From assembly GCA_030686995.1 (NCBI GenBank), contig CM060695.1, positions 97,244,871 through 97,308,870 of the forward strand: a stretch of DNA of 64,000 bases, in the 5' to 3' direction. Under the pieces are notes generated by a model that was not told the origin of the DNA, did not search any database, and was given only the letters and a program-made list of their open reading frames with translations. Position numbers and translations under genes: made by a program. How positions within the stretch are numbered: position 1 is the first letter of the stretch; the number at the start of each line of letters is the position of its first letter. Source of the DNA: Artemisia argyi. Its lineage: Eukaryota; Streptophyta; Magnoliopsida; Asterales; Asteraceae. Shown in pieces: positions 22,501-35,032 of the stretch.

Positions 22501-23208
22501 TGATTAAAAAAAAATAATAATAAAAAAATAAATAAAAAATACAAAATAAGACTACTACTAACACAGAAAAAAGTTTAAATATGAATTAAGCAATTTATGA
22601 GTTATGTGCATTGTAAGTACACCTGGGAGACTCTTAACTTGAACTCGTGCAACCTGTCTAACTCGTTCATTTTTTTAGTCATATGTTTAGGAATCATTTC
22701 TAGAGTTGAAGTTGATGGCTCTTGATGCGAGTTAAGTTAGTAAAGAATCGACAAAAGTAGAGGAGGTTGAAGAGCAACGCCATCTTAATTGAATCTGCGG
22801 GTCCCCGAAAAGCGAAAGCAAATATTCTAGAGTTTTTGATAATATATTCTAGGAAACTAAAGCTAAAGAATATTATGACTATAAAACACAAGTCAAAGAG
22901 TTTAGGGTATCCAAGTGGGGAGAGAATTGATGCTGTGCTCTTATTAGTAATGGTTCAAAGTAAACAAGAACAATGCGTGATTTAATTTGGTAAAGTAAAG
23001 GTGAAATATTCAAAGAGCAGCAATCAAAAGTAAAGCTAGCTGATTCTTTGCATACACTTTATTTTAAATATTTGTATACATGACATAGTATAGAATTGTA
23101 CGTTCATCGGGTTAACTCGGATCTAACTGAAAAAATGAATGGGGGTCTAAATATATCAAAGTCGTAGTATAGAGAACGTAACTGAGATGATGGCTTATTA
23201 AGTTTAAG
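22501..23208. other. Intergenic DNA, no gene recognised
   Basis: Short open frames on both strands (22700-22891 minus, 22767-22985 plus) overlap each other and have no recognisable motif. Nothing else was seen. Confidence 0.4.
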
Positions 23209-23472
23209 CATTGTTCTAAAAGGCACAGGCCTTCCAAAGGCTCCGCAAAGGCGTGAGGCTTGGTTATGCCGCCACGCCATGTCACCACGCCGCCTTATGC
23301 CACATCTTTTTATAAGCTCGATATATATAGAATATGATATAAATATATCAATATTTTTATATTTTGTGTCGCGTTATGTCACGCCTTACAAACGTAAAAG
23401 TTTCGCCTTAGCTGCTAAGGCGTAAGGCTTGGTCATGCCGCCACGCCAAGCCTCACGCTATTTATAACCTTG
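23209..23472. mobile_element. hAT-type MITE, family B (264 bp)
   Basis: Ends CATTGTTCTAAAA on the left and the complement of CAAGGTTATAAATA on the right form imperfect terminal inverted repeats. They are flanked by a perfect 8-bp duplication AGTTTAAG (23201-23208 and 23473-23480). GC-rich CCACGCC-type blocks near both ends pair with each other around an AT-rich centre. There is no coding capacity. Confidence 0.88.
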
Positions 23473-23957
23473 AGTTTAAGAAACAAAATGTGAACTCAGA
23501 ATTGGCTTTTAAGACGATCTAGAGTGAAGAACTAAACAAAATTTATCCATTTGGTTTGTTTTTAGCACTGCTTACCAGCTTTTGTTTGTAGAAAACATAA
23601 GTATTCCTTAAAATCTAACTATTAAAACGCCGGCTAAGATAAAATTATTCTTTTCCTTCATCTGCTTGTTTGGTCTTGTTCTTGTACTCTTGCTGTCAAA
23701 ATCATTGGAATTCGTTGTATGTTACTTTGCACTAATTATTCATCAACTTCTATAAACTAGCTTCATGGCCCGTCTAAGGATGGTGGCAACACTCTCGGTA
23801 TGGAGCTCGGCATGTGAGGCATGGCTCGGCATGATCAATGCCACTCATTCGGTATGGATGTTGCGGCAAGCCATTTGGTAAACTTCACCGATTCGGTATT
23901 GTCTTTTGCATTGAATATTTCGAACGTTGGCAATTAAATGCCATAGTCGTTTGTGGC

Positions 23958-23999
<42 letters not shown>

Positions 24000-24084
24000 A
24001 AGTATTCAAACTCACATCTTAATTTATTCACAAATTCACTTTTCCACTACTTCTACTTCCATCTCTTTCAATCATATAAAAAGA

Positions 24085-24329
24085 ATGGATCCAAGTAAAT
24101 CAAAACGTGGTTCAAACTCATCCAAAGGTCGTGGACGGGGCTCTCGATCACAACCCGTTCGTCCGAAGGTTCAATCACAACCAACTCGTCCACAAGTTCC
24201 ACCTCAACCCCTATCACCAACATCCACCTCAACCCTACTATCCCCAACCACCACCGTTGAATCCACCATCACAACAACGATAATATTATCACCAACCACC
24301 ACCGATGAATCCAATCCATTATAATATAA
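24085..24329 (+). pseudogene. Myb/SANT-like transposon protein, N-terminal part
   Basis: ATG at 24085 starts a basic, Pro/Gln-rich low-complexity leader (MDPSKSKRGSNSSKGRG, then repeats of SQPVRPKV type). A downstream reading of NPIHYNI in another frame runs straight into the sequence at 45712 once the gypsy insertion is taken out. The protein was therefore interrupted by the insertion, and the leader also carries a frame change and a stop near 24,280. The continuation is at 45712-47374. Confidence 0.65.
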
Positions 24330-24682
24330 TGTCACACCTTGCCAAGGCGGAAACGCGAGAGTGTAACTTCATGGATATCATCACAACACCTTGTGTCTAT
24401 ATAGAGAACAACTACATGTACAAAAATAGAGTAAAGTACAAACACAAAGTGTTGTAACAATACCCAAAAACAAAATAACCAAAACAAAATCCGAGACAAT
24501 ACATAAATCCAAACATAGATGATAAACCACTTCCAATGCAACTAAGGTCTCGTCTAACCACATCCTTCTATCTTATCCTTAGAAAGCTCACCTGAAAATG
24601 ATGCTTAAAACGTAAACATAATTTTGGTGAGATTCATAGGTTTAAGACACACATACACTCTCAAGGCAACCAGTTCACTGTG

Positions 24683-24733
<51 letters not shown>

Positions 24734-26825
24734 GGATAAATAATTATAGTTATCATACAAGCTACATATGTTCATAAACCATTACACAAAAGGCAATCAT
24801 CGGGCGGAACGTGCCACCGATCCAAATAATGGGTAATCAATACCCTCTGATCGGACCACACAGAAAAATAGTGAGTAGGAGTACTACTCTCTAATTAGGT
24901 CGTATGCACGAGCAACAGGGTAAGCACCCTCCCAATTGGACCACACAGCATCATCACACAACATTTCCACATCGCATAACCATTCACATATAGCATACAT
25001 ACGTTAACATTATAAGTCCAAGCTCTTTGACACACCCATAATCACAGTAACCCAAACAATTTAAGACAAGCATCATTTCCATCCCAAGTTTAGAACAAAG
25101 TAAAAAGTGGGACTATGAACTCACCTCAAACCTTACAGCTTCCACAAAAACAAAAATAAATCACAATCTATAACACACAAAAATAAATCCACATTACACA
25201 TGGTCAAGCTAAAAGCTATAACCCATGTAATACTCATATGATGGATGTCTAAGACTCAAATGACCCACCATGGATCTCCTAGACCCCATACTAACCATCA
25301 CCATAACCTAACACTCACTAAATCCCTTGCACTTTTAAAATCAGAAAACGCAGAATTTTAGTGTACATTCGCCCATATGAAATCACAACAATTAAAGCTC
25401 AACAACTCACACCAAAAATTCACCATGGTCTCTCATAAGCATACAAGCTAATCCCAGAAGGCCATGGACCAATAACACACACAAGTACTCACAAGAAAAT
25501 TAAACTTGTTAACTATCCAAATTCGGATATGAACGCACACCAAAAAGTTTTAATTAGAATAAAATACTTCCACAAGTTTTTATCGCGAATCCTTTTCGTG
25601 GTAGTCCAAGATAACCTAAAACTTAACTATTCCAGAAGGGCTAATCTAAATACCACTTTTACACCCACAATTCACTATCAAACTTTTACCCAAATTCTGT
25701 CCCGGTTTAACAGCTTTGACACCTTATCAAAGAAAAATCAAAAGACTAACTTCCCGACCTTGAAATCAATCGTGGCTGGACTTTTTGGAAAGATCTTTCA
25801 TTAAACTTCAATTTAGACCAAAAATTCGTGATCTAACTCATCACCATCTATTAAATACATTCGAATCTTTACACCACTACTTTTCTGTCCAAACCCTAAC
25901 TCAATAACTAGCATGTTTTACGCTCAATTCTCTTCACCAATCATCATAATATAATCATTAGTTGATTCCAACATGTTTTAATTAATTAATTTACAGAAGT
26001 TTACAAACCCTAGATCTATCATACTTAATATTACATGAATACCAATAATTAATCAATTAATTAAGCATAGGGTTTAAGGATTTTACCTTGATTCTTGATT
26101 ATTGCTTAAAAAACAAAACTCTAAATTTTTCTTCTTCCCTTCTTGCTTGTGTCGACTGAATTCTCCCAAAAGAAAGGGTTTGGGGTCGTTTGTATTGCTT
26201 ATATGGGTAAGGGTTGGGCTTATTTGGGTTGGAATAGGATTCCTTATTGCTAGGCATTGTATTTGGGCTCAGATTGGGTTTCCTTTTCCCTTGTTTTTCT
26301 CTATTCAGCCGATTTTTATATATCACATATATATTTTATATATTTTTTTATTATATTAAATCATTACACTCAGAACCTTATACTTTTGATATTTTATAAC
26401 AACCCGTAACGATAACTAACGTCTTACGCGATAAACCTAAATTTTACGACAAACCGGAAAAATTATCATTTTCAAAACAAAGTTTCCAAAAATAGAATTT
26501 CACACTCTTTTTGAAATATAACTCATAAAAAGAAATCCCACGTAACTTACTAACGCTCAATTACTTGAACGAAAACTCGTTACGCAAAATCACAAAAACA
26601 CCAAAACTACACAAGTCATTTCTACACCACAAAGATGATCAAAATGAACTTTCTCAAATTTCAAACTTTCCAAATCACAATAAAACCATTTACGCAAAGG
26701 GTTTTAGTGCTAAAACTCACCTATATCACACATATATCACTACAATCACCTAGGACACACCAAACAAACATCAACCGAGTCAAGACTATCAGTCAAACTG
26801 ACCTGCTAAAACCACGGTTGTTACA
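24330..26825 (-). repeat. 3' LTR of gypsy copy 2 (2496 bp)
   Basis: It begins TGTCACACC on the plus strand and ends GTTGTTACA. Compared with its partner at 43209-45711 it carries a 46-nt A run at 24686-24731 where the partner has eight A's. It also has a deletion of about 40 bp near 24,810 that lies between short repeats (ATCCAAAT-like). Confidence 0.94.
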
Positions 26826-28042
26826 TCATCCACCACTTAGGGAAATCGCGTCTCGAGATTTCAACTACTCGTCTCACCAATAGCATCAGCAAAAGAAAAT
26901 TTATGGATATTTAAGCGGAAAAATACCACACCATAAAACCACAAAGAAAGAACCACAAAAATGTGAACCGACTAAATACCCGAATTCACATGATATAAAA
27001 CATTCCGTCACTCCAACGATACATGCAAATAGATACACTCCCTGATCGATAACACCAATGATCCAAACGACTTCTCACAGGTAGGTACACTCCCTCGAAC
27101 CAAATGAAAATCCAAATGGTAACCGCAAGAAACACCACATATAATGGATACCCACAAAACAAACATTAATTAAAACATTTGCGAACACCCTGCATCTAAC
27201 TTCCACGATCTAAATCCAACTACAAAAGATCTACTCACCGACCACATCGGCAAACAGATTTGTGTACTTAAATTTCATCTGATCCTCACGTTCCCAAGTA
27301 AACTTAGGACCACGCTCAGAATCCCAACATACCTTTACCAATGCTATCTCACCACACTTCAAACCCTGAACATCTCGATCCATATTCTCAATAGGTTTCT
27401 CAACAAAATAAAGAGTTTTGTCAATCTTACTTTCATCTAATGGCACATGCAGACTAGCATCCACCAAACACTTCTTTCAATTAGATACGTGAAACGTATC
27501 ATGTACACCACTTAATTCCTCAGCTAACTTCAATCGGTATGCTACAAATCAAATCCTTTCCGTAAATCTCAAATGGTCCTACGTATCTCGGTGCTAGCTT
27601 GCCTTTCTTACCGAAACGCACAACACCCTTCCAAGGAGATACTTTTAACCTCACAATATCACCAACACCAAACTCTAAGGGCTTACGGTAATAATCCGCA
27701 TAACTCTTTTGGCGATCTCTTGCTGCCTTAAGTCTTTCCTTAGTCAGAAACCTTATTCGTAGTCTCTCATTCTAGTTCAGGACCAATTAGTTGGCTTGTT
27801 CCAACCTTTGCCCACAGAACATGTGACCTACATTACCTTCCATACAAATTTTCACACGACACATACTTCATACTAAAATGATAATTGTTGATATAGGAGA
27901 ACTCAGCTAAGGGTAAATGTATACCCCGGCTTCCTCCAAAATCAAACACACCCATGCTCTCAGCTCATCATCCAACGCCTGATTTGTAAGCTCACTTAGT
28001 TCACTCATTAGAGAATGATAAGTCGTACTCATCTACATACGT
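26826..28042 (-). pseudogene. Gypsy integrase C-terminal region, decayed
   Basis: The minus strand repeats the coding order of copy 1. It shows ERLKAARDRQKSYAD, VKVSPWKGVVRFGKKGKLA-like text, CLVDASLHVPLDESKIDK, RGPKFTWEREDQMKFKY and the end FADVVGE (stop at 27231). Upstream, [13 protein letters not shown] and [14 protein letters not shown] text is scrambled by small indels. Several frameshifts and stops are present. The gene is cut at 28042 by the copia insertion and continues at 39786. Confidence 0.85.
28038..28042. repeat. Left target-site duplication of copia element 1
   Basis: TACGT, identical to 39786-39790, immediately next to the LTR start TGTTGGG. Confidence 0.97.
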
Positions 28043-28520
28043 TGTTGGGAATTATATTAATAGTTACCATGGCTAAGTATGAAGATTACAACTGCTGAAG
28101 AATGCACTAGCAGTGGAAACTCATTACCACTGTTAGTACATATTATTACCACTGCTGTTAGGATAACTGTTAGGAAACTTGTAAAGATAAATATAGAATA
28201 GATCTTGTGTATATCTTATTCTATTAGAGTTATTCTTATCTTGTAGAAGAGGACTCCTTGTGCTATAAAAGGAGGTCCTAGGTTAAAGTTAGAGATACGT
28301 TTTTCTAGAGCTTCAAGGTGTAACCCTAGTGATACAAAGATCACTCGTATTATTATCATTAATAATATTGGAGCTAACAGTTTGATACATACATTATTCT
28401 TATTCATATACAACTATTTTCATTCACAATTAAACTTCTAAGTATTACTAAGTAGATTTCGCATACTTAGTCATATAACTCAAAGCATTCTAACACAGAT
28501 CAGGGTGTTTAGATCCATCA
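28043..28520 (+). repeat. 5' LTR of copia element 1 (478 bp)
   Basis: TATAAAA at 28264-28270 gives a clear TATA box. Upstream in U3 there is one inverted CAGTGG (28111) and two direct CCACTG motifs (28127 and 28149). It is 10 bp longer than the 3' LTR, mostly because of a 12-bp duplication around GTTAGGATAACTGTTAGG. Confidence 0.95.
28264..28270 (+). promoter_or_regulatory. TATA box of copia element 1
   Basis: TATAAAA followed by GG, about 220 bp into the LTR. The 3' LTR has the same box at 39527-39533. Confidence 0.75.
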
Positions 28521-28522
28521 AG

Positions 28523-28535
28523 TGGTATCAGAGCC
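28523..28535 (+). other. Primer-binding site (initiator methionine tRNA)
   Basis: TGGTATCAGAGCC, two bases after the 5' LTR. This is the standard primer site of plant Ty1/copia elements. Confidence 0.92.
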
Positions 28536-29355
28536 AGGCTTTGATACTTTGATTTAGAAGACCCCAAGTTCACTCAGAAGATTCAATGGAGACAGAAACT
28601 AGTCAGTCCAACATTGCTGCTAAGCTTCCCAAGCTTAAGTTGAATGACTATGAGATGTGGAGGCTTATGATCGAACAATTCTTTATGGTGCAAGACTATG
28701 CACTATGGGAGATCATTATGTTTGGAAATTATTTCAAACCTGGTACTACCTCAGAAACAATTGATGGCAAGGAAGTAATAAAGGTCAACACTGGACCAGT
28801 CACAAATGATGAAAGACTTCAGATGAAGAATGATCTGAAGGCTAGAGGCTTGCTATTGATGACACTTCCCAGAGATCAAATTCTTGCTTTCAGCAAGTAC
28901 AAGACTGCACAAACTTTGTTTGAGGAGATCTGCAATGTTTTTGGTGGTAATGATTCCACCAAGAAGACTCAGAAGACCTTGTTGAAACAGACTTATAAAA
29001 ACTTTGGTTCAACAAGTAATGAATCTATTGATAGCATCTTCACAAGGCTACAGAAGATTGTTACTCAACTCACTATGTTTGGAATTGAGGTGGAAAGGGA
29101 AGATCTCAATCTAAAGTTCTTAAGAAGTTTACCCTCTGAGTTTGGTACAAATGTTGTAGTATGGGAAGACAAGCCAGAATTGGAGACAATGAAGCTTAAT
29201 GATTTGTACAATAACTTTAAAGTTATTGAATATAGATTAAAGAAGGCTGGCAAACTAAGTTCAGGATCAGGGAACTTCACTCATATCATCATCTGTTGAT
29301 GATAGTTCAGATGAAGAGAATGATAGTGATGATGATGATGCCAATATTGTTGTTT

Positions 29356-29382
29356 CCACTGGTAGTGGAGGTGTTTCCACTG
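29356..29382 (+). repeat. 21-bp-spaced CCACTG pair in gag
   Basis: TTTCCACTG occurs twice with a period of exactly 21 bp (29356 and 29377). Translated it gives VSTG and VSTA. Confidence 0.85.
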
Positions 29383-30877
29383 CTAGTTCAAAAAGACAGA
29401 TTGCTGGTGTTAGTGATTCTACTTTTTATGCTTTTCTGTCAAGTCAAATGGGTGGTTCAATCCTCACACATGAAGATTTGGATCAAATTGATGAGGATGA
29501 CATGGAGGAGATGGACATTAAATGGCAGGTTGCATTACTAAGCTTAAAAACAAAGAAGTTCTGGAGGAAGACTGGTAGGAAGATAACCATAAATGGCAAT
29601 GAAACAGTAGGTTTTGACAAAAAGAAGGTGGAGTGCTACAATTGTCATAAGAAGGGGCACTTTGCAAGGGAATGCAGGAAACCAAAGAAACCTGATAACA
29701 GGTCAACTTGGTATAAGCAGGACAAGAAGAAAGAACCTACAACTGAAGAACCAAAGGTGCTATCGGCCATTGATGGAGTGAGCTATGATTGGAGCTTTAT
29801 GGCTGAGGATGAAGAAGATGGTTCAGAGTCTGCAATGATTGCTACAGAGCTTGCACTTATGGCTTTTTCTGACTCTGAGGTACAAATTAATAATGCTTGT
29901 TCTAAAACTTGTAAGGCTTTAAAAGATTATCAGAAACTTAAAGAACAATATGATGAACAATTGATAGAGTTAAATCAAACTAATTATAACTTAGCAAATC
30001 ATAAAAGATGCCTTGGTGTTTTAGAAAAACAATTAGAGCATTATAGAGCCAATGAATCTAAGTTCAATGATGATATTGTTGTTTTGAAAAGAGACTTAGA
30101 TTATAAGGTTGCAGTGAATAAGGCTCTTATGGAAGAGTTAGAGAAGGTTAAAAGGGCTAATGAGAATATACAGATAACTTGTAATACACTAGATCACCAA
30201 TCCAAGTGTATTGACAAAATTTGGGAAGAACCAAGTTGTGAACAAAGCCAAATCAGGAGTAGGATATAAATCTGTTCCACCACCTCTAAGAGGTGTTCCA
30301 TCACCTCCTGGCATTGACTTAGCTCACACAGGATTAGAAGAATTCCAGGAACCAACCATGACCTATGGACCAAAATTTGTTAAAGAAGCTGCTATTAAAA
30401 AGGTTCAGGTTGAGGTTGATACATTTGATAGTGCTAGTGACTCATCTCTTAAATATGAAAGTTTAAATGTTGAGTCTAAAACTAGTGTTCCTGAGAGTGT
30501 ACATGTGGATATTAAAAAGATTATTCCTGAAGTTGTCAAAGAGAAGCCTAGAACACAAACTAATTTCACTAGGCCTACTACTAGATATGCAGAGATGTAC
30601 AGAAGTAGATCAACAACTCCTAGGGGGAATAAGAAGAGTTGGAATCATGTTAAATCTAGGCAATTTGGTAGTGACTTTGTGTTTAACAACAAACCCTGTC
30701 ACATATGTGGTAGTTTTGAACATCTTTATTATAATTGTAACTATCACATGGGTAGAAGGGAAGTGTTTGGGAATACCAGGGTGAATGGAAATAATGCTAA
30801 TTACTTTACTCACCCAAATCTACTAAGCAAGATGATTCCCAGGTCTGTTTTGCTTAACTCTGGCATCAAAACTTTTT

Positions 30878-30904
30878 CCACTGCTAAACCAGCAGTTGCC
30901 ACTG
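30878..30904 (+). repeat. 21-bp-spaced CCACTG pair in the gag tail
   Basis: CCACTG at 30878 and 30899, period 21 bp, translated as FSTAKPAVATA. Confidence 0.85.
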
Positions 30905-31063
30905 CCAGAAATACAAACAGAGTTTACCCTAAGTCCCCTGTTAAGAGTGCAAAACCTATCACAACTTTTGTTAAAACTGCACAAACAGGGAAAAAGACCT
31001 ATTTTCAAAAGAAAGTTTACAATAATCACAAGTGGGTACCTAAAAATTCAAAACCAGCAGTTT

Positions 31064-31111
31064 CCACTGCTAAGCCAGCAGTTACCACTGCAAGGCCAAA
31101 AGTTTCCACTG
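31064..31111 (+). repeat. 21-bp-spaced CCACTG triplet in the gag tail
   Basis: CCACTG at 31064, 31085 and 31106, period exactly 21 bp. Translated it gives 7-residue repeats VSTAKPA, VTTARPK and VSTG. Confidence 0.88.
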
Positions 31112-31360
31112 GTGGTTCTATGAACAACAAAAGGGTAAATGTGGGAAATGCTGTTAAGGCCTCAGCACATTGGGAATGGAAAGCAAAAGGAACTATCACC
31201 TCAAACAATCCCAATGGTGTATCAATGACCTTTGACAGATACAATTATATTGATACACGAGGCATATCCAAGTCATTTGTGCTTGGGTACCCAAAAGGAA
31301 CTAATTCCTTTATTTTATGTGCAGGAACATTGAAAGCCTAAAGATGATCAAGGATATTCA

Positions 31361-34300
31361 GACAGTGGATGTTCCAGGCACATGACTGGCAATAAGTCCT
31401 ATCTTTCAGATTTCAAACCTTATGATGGACAATTTGTCAGCTTTGGAGGTGGTATTGGAGGCAAAGTTTCTGGCAAAGGAACAATCAGGGCTGGAAACTT
31501 GGACTTTGAGAATGTGTACTATGTGAAAGAACTCAAGTACAACCTTTTCAGTGTGTCACAGATGTGTGACAAGAAGCATAGAGTCCTATTCACAGAAGAT
31601 GAATGCTATATCTTATCTAATGATTATAAGCTCCCTGATGAAAGTGATATTTTGCTTAAAATCCCTAGAAAAGGCAATCTATATAGAATTGACATAAAGA
31701 ATATAGTGGCTAAAGATGATGTTACTTGCTTGCTTGCAAAAGCCACTTTGGATGAATCCATGCTTTGGCACAGAAGACTTGGTCATGTTAATTTCAAGAC
31801 CATTAACAAGATAGTGAAAGATGGTCTAGTCAGAGGTTTACCAGAGAAGAGATTTGAAAATGACCAAACATGTGTTGCCTGTCTTAAAGGTAAGCAACAC
31901 AGAGCTTCATGCAAGACCAAGGCATACAACTCTATTGATCATCCACTTTACATGCTGCATATGGACTTGTTTGGTCCTACATCTGTGAGCAGCATAAATT
32001 TGAAGAAGTATTGTCTTGTTGTGACTGATGACTTTAGTAGATTTACATGGGTTTTCTTTTTAAGAACCAGGGATGAAACCACTGGCATCCTTAAGACATT
32101 CATCACTGAAGTTGAAAATCAAGTTGAAAAGAAGATCAAGATCATCAGGTGTGACAATGGGACATAATTCAAGAACAAAGTTATGGATGATTTCTGCAGA
32201 GACAAAGGTATTAAGAGAGAATTTAGTGTTGCAAGAACTCCTCAACAAAATGGAGTTGCTGAAAGAATGAACAGAACACTAATTGAGGCTACTAGAACCA
32301 TGTTAGTTGATTCAAAGCTACCAGTGACTTTTTGGGCTAAAGCAGTTAACACTGCTTGTTACATTCAGAACAGGGTTTTAGTGGTTAAAACAAAGAACAA
32401 GACACCTTATGAGCTATTTAGAGGAAGACCCCCTACTTTAGAATTTATGAGGCCATTTGGATGCCATGTCACAATTCTCAATACCATTGATTATCTGGGA
32501 AAATTTGAAGAAAAGTCTGATGAAGGCTTCTTTGTTGGATATTCTATGGTTAGCAAGGCTTTTAGAGTCTATAACTTAAGAACAAAGAAGATTGAAGAAA
32601 ATTTGCATGTTCAGTTTCTTGAAAATAAAACAAACATAGCAGGTTCAGGACCAGAATGGTTATTTGATCTTGAGACATTATCAAATACAATGAATTATGT
32701 ACCTCCTACTTCAAGTACAGGAGACAAAAATCTTGAAGAATCAGAAGAATTCATTGATGAAGATGAATCTTGCAAAGATGATGAAGATGATAAAGATCAA
32801 ATTGTTATGCCACTTTGGGACTTTGTTGACAATAATGAAAACTCTCAACCTTTAAAGGATTCTGAAAAGGAAAGTGATGCAAATGTTGTGAATTTTGATG
32901 TACTGAATAAAGAAATTCCTGCTAGCAGTGGTAACTCAATTCCCACTGCTACAACAGAAGTTTCCACTACTGGTCCAAATGTGGGTAGTTCATCTCAGGA
33001 ATCACCCAGTGATGATGTTGAGATCTCAAACATGCCAACAACATATGATATTCCTAGCACATCATAGACTTCAATTCACAAAGTGCATCTACTTGAAAAT
33101 GTTATTGGTGAGCTACAATCAGGTGTGAAGACTAGAAGACAGACAAAGAAAGATGATGTTCATGGGTTCATTAGTGAAGTTTATGAGTCCAAGAAGCATA
33201 GGAACAAGAATGAATGTTTGTTTTTCTGTTTTCTATCATAAGTGGAGCCTAGCTGGGTTGAAGCCATGCAAGAGGAGTTGTTGCAGTTCAAACTTCAAAA
33301 GGTTTGGGTTCTTTGTGATTTGCCTGATGGTATGAGGGTGATTGGTACTAAGTGGGTTTTCAGAAACAAGAAAGATGAAAGAGGTATTGTTATCAGGAAC
33401 AAAGCTAGATTGGTTGCTCAAGGATACACTCAAGAGGAGGGTATTGACTATGAAGAAGTTTTTGCTCCTGTTGCATGGATTGAGGCTATTAGATTGTTTC
33501 TAGCCTATGCATCTTTTATGGGCTTTACTGTCTATCAAATGGATGTTAAGAGTGCCTTCCTGTTTGGAACAATTGATGAGGAGGTCTATGTCTCTCAACA
33601 TCCAGGCTTTGAAGATCCTCAACACCCTAATAAAGTGTATAAAGTTGTTAAGGCTCTTTATGGCTTACATCAGGCTCCAAGGAAGTGGTATGAAACCTTA
33701 GCTATTTATCTGTTGAATAATGGGTTTCATAGAGGAAAGATTGATCAAACTTTGTTCATCAAGAAAGACAAGGGTGATATTCTACTTGTTCAAGTATATG
33801 GTGATGATATCATCTTTGGATCTACTAGACAAGAGATGTGCAAAGAGTTTAAAAAGCTTATGAAAGATGAATTTCAAATGAGTTCTATGGGAGAACTTAC
33901 ATTCTTTTTGGGGCTGCAAGTACAACAGAGTAAAGAAGGCATTTTTATCAGTCAAGACAAATATGTGACTGAGATTATAAGGAAGTTTAAATTTACTGAT
34001 GCAAAACCTTCAAATACCCCTGCTGATAAGACTACTCATCTATTGTTGAAGAATGTTAGTGGAGCTGATGTTGATGTACATACTTACTGATCTATGATTG
34101 GTTCTCTGATGTATCTTACTTCATCAAGACCAGACATTATGTTTGCTGTATGTGCTTGTGCAAGATTTCAAGTTACTCCAAAGACATCACATATGACAGC
34201 AGTAGAGAAGATTTTTAGGTATTTGAAGACATATCCTAATCTAGGATTGTGGTATCCAAGAGAATCCCCTATGGAACTAATCATATACTCAGATAGTGAT

Positions 34301-34741
34301 TATGCTGGTGCAAGTTTGGATAGAAGGTCAACTACAGGAGGATGTCAATTTCTTGGATGTAGATTGGTGTCATGGCAGTGTAAGAAACAAACAATGGTGG
34401 CTACTTCAACCACTGAAGCAGAATATGTAGCTACTGCTAGCTGTTGTGCTCAGATCTTATGGCTTCAGAATCAATTGTTGGATTATGGGTACAATTTCAT
34501 GAACACCATTATCTATATAGACAATAGTAGTACCATATGCATTATTAAAAATCTTGTGCAACACACTAAAACTAAACATATTGAAATTAGACATCATTTT
34601 ATCAGAGATTGTTTTGAGAAAAAGCTTATTAATGTTGTCAAAATTCATACTGATGACAACTATGTTGATTTATTAACAAAAGGGCTTGATGTGGGTAGGT
34701 TTCAGTACTTGGTAACAGGTATTGGAATGCTAAATCCATAA
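31361..34741 (+). pseudogene. Copia Pol (PR-IN-RT-RNase H), one frame with four stops
   Basis: The frame runs continuously from the protease motif DSGCSRHMTG to the end GIGMLNP. Integrase has the HHCC zinc module (WHRRLGHVNF, CVACLKGKQH), catalytic Asp in LHMDLFGP, Asp in RCDNGT and Glu in NGVAERMNRTL. RT begins near WVFRNKKDE and shows [11 protein letters not shown] and [13 protein letters not shown]. Its active site reads [10 protein letters not shown], i.e. YGDD instead of the copia-typical YVDD. RNase H has YSDSDYAGASLD, TTEAEYVA and YIDNSST. Stops are at 32165 (TAA for the usual Glu of DNGTEF), 33065 (TAG), 33239 (TAA) and 34088 (TGA). The last three fit C-to-T changes. No product can be full length. 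Confidence 0.93.
32926..32969 (+). repeat. CAGTGG/CCACTG cluster in the integrase-RT linker
   Basis: Inverted CAGTGG at 32926, CCACTG at 32943 and a one-base variant CCACTA at 32964, i.e. 21 bp after the second. Confidence 0.7.
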
Positions 34742-35032
34742 ATCTTTGATGTCTAATACATTTTCAGTGTTGCAGGATAGTTTTTAGGTACTAATATTGT
34801 TTGTATATGTGTGTATGGTTTTCTACTAACTTGTATGCAGAGAAATTAAAGCACAGTGGAAATCATCATACAACAGTGGAAAGATTTGCTCTCTCAGTGA
34901 TAAAAGAAAAAGTTAAAAGTATTTTTATTCATTCATAAGGAAATAAAGTACAACTATTCAGAGAGTACAGACACAACCATAACATCACAAAATAGAAAGA
35001 TCAACAACCAAACACCTAAACCTTCAGAATAA
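34742..35032. other. Post-pol spacer with poly(A) signal for the antisense ORF
   Basis: Non-coding. It holds two inverted CAGTGG motifs 20 bp apart (34854 and 34874) and AATAAA on the minus strand at 34924-34929, about 105 nt after the antisense stop. Confidence 0.55.

Larger units (their letters stand above)
28586..31341 (+). pseudogene. Copia Gag with CCHC knuckle, three frames
   Basis: ATG at 28586 starts a UBN2/gag-type capsid protein. It shows KLPKLKLNDYEMWRLMIEQF, LKARGLLLMTLPRDQILAF, FEEICNVFGGNDSTKKTQ and LTMFGIEVEREDLNLKFLRS. The frame shifts near 29,276 into an acidic linker (SSDEENDSDDDD). A zinc knuckle CYNCHKKGHFARECRKPKK follows at about 29635-29691, then a coiled coil. A second shift near 30,215 leads to a basic tail with a second Cys/His cluster (CHICGSFEHLYYNC) and 7-residue VSTAKPA-type repeats. 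The frame shifts again just before the protease. Gag coats the RNA in virus-like particles. This copy is broken. Confidence 0.88.

Noticed and set aside
24332..24563. Minus-strand Trp/Cys-rich frames repeated at 43211-43442
   Set aside because: They recur only because both LTRs of one element contain them; there is no motif, and they sit at the LTR end.
29356..31111. CRISPR-like array, because of regularly spaced CCACTG
   Set aside because: The repeat is only 6-9 bp with 15-bp partly conserved spacers, inside a plant retroelement coding region.
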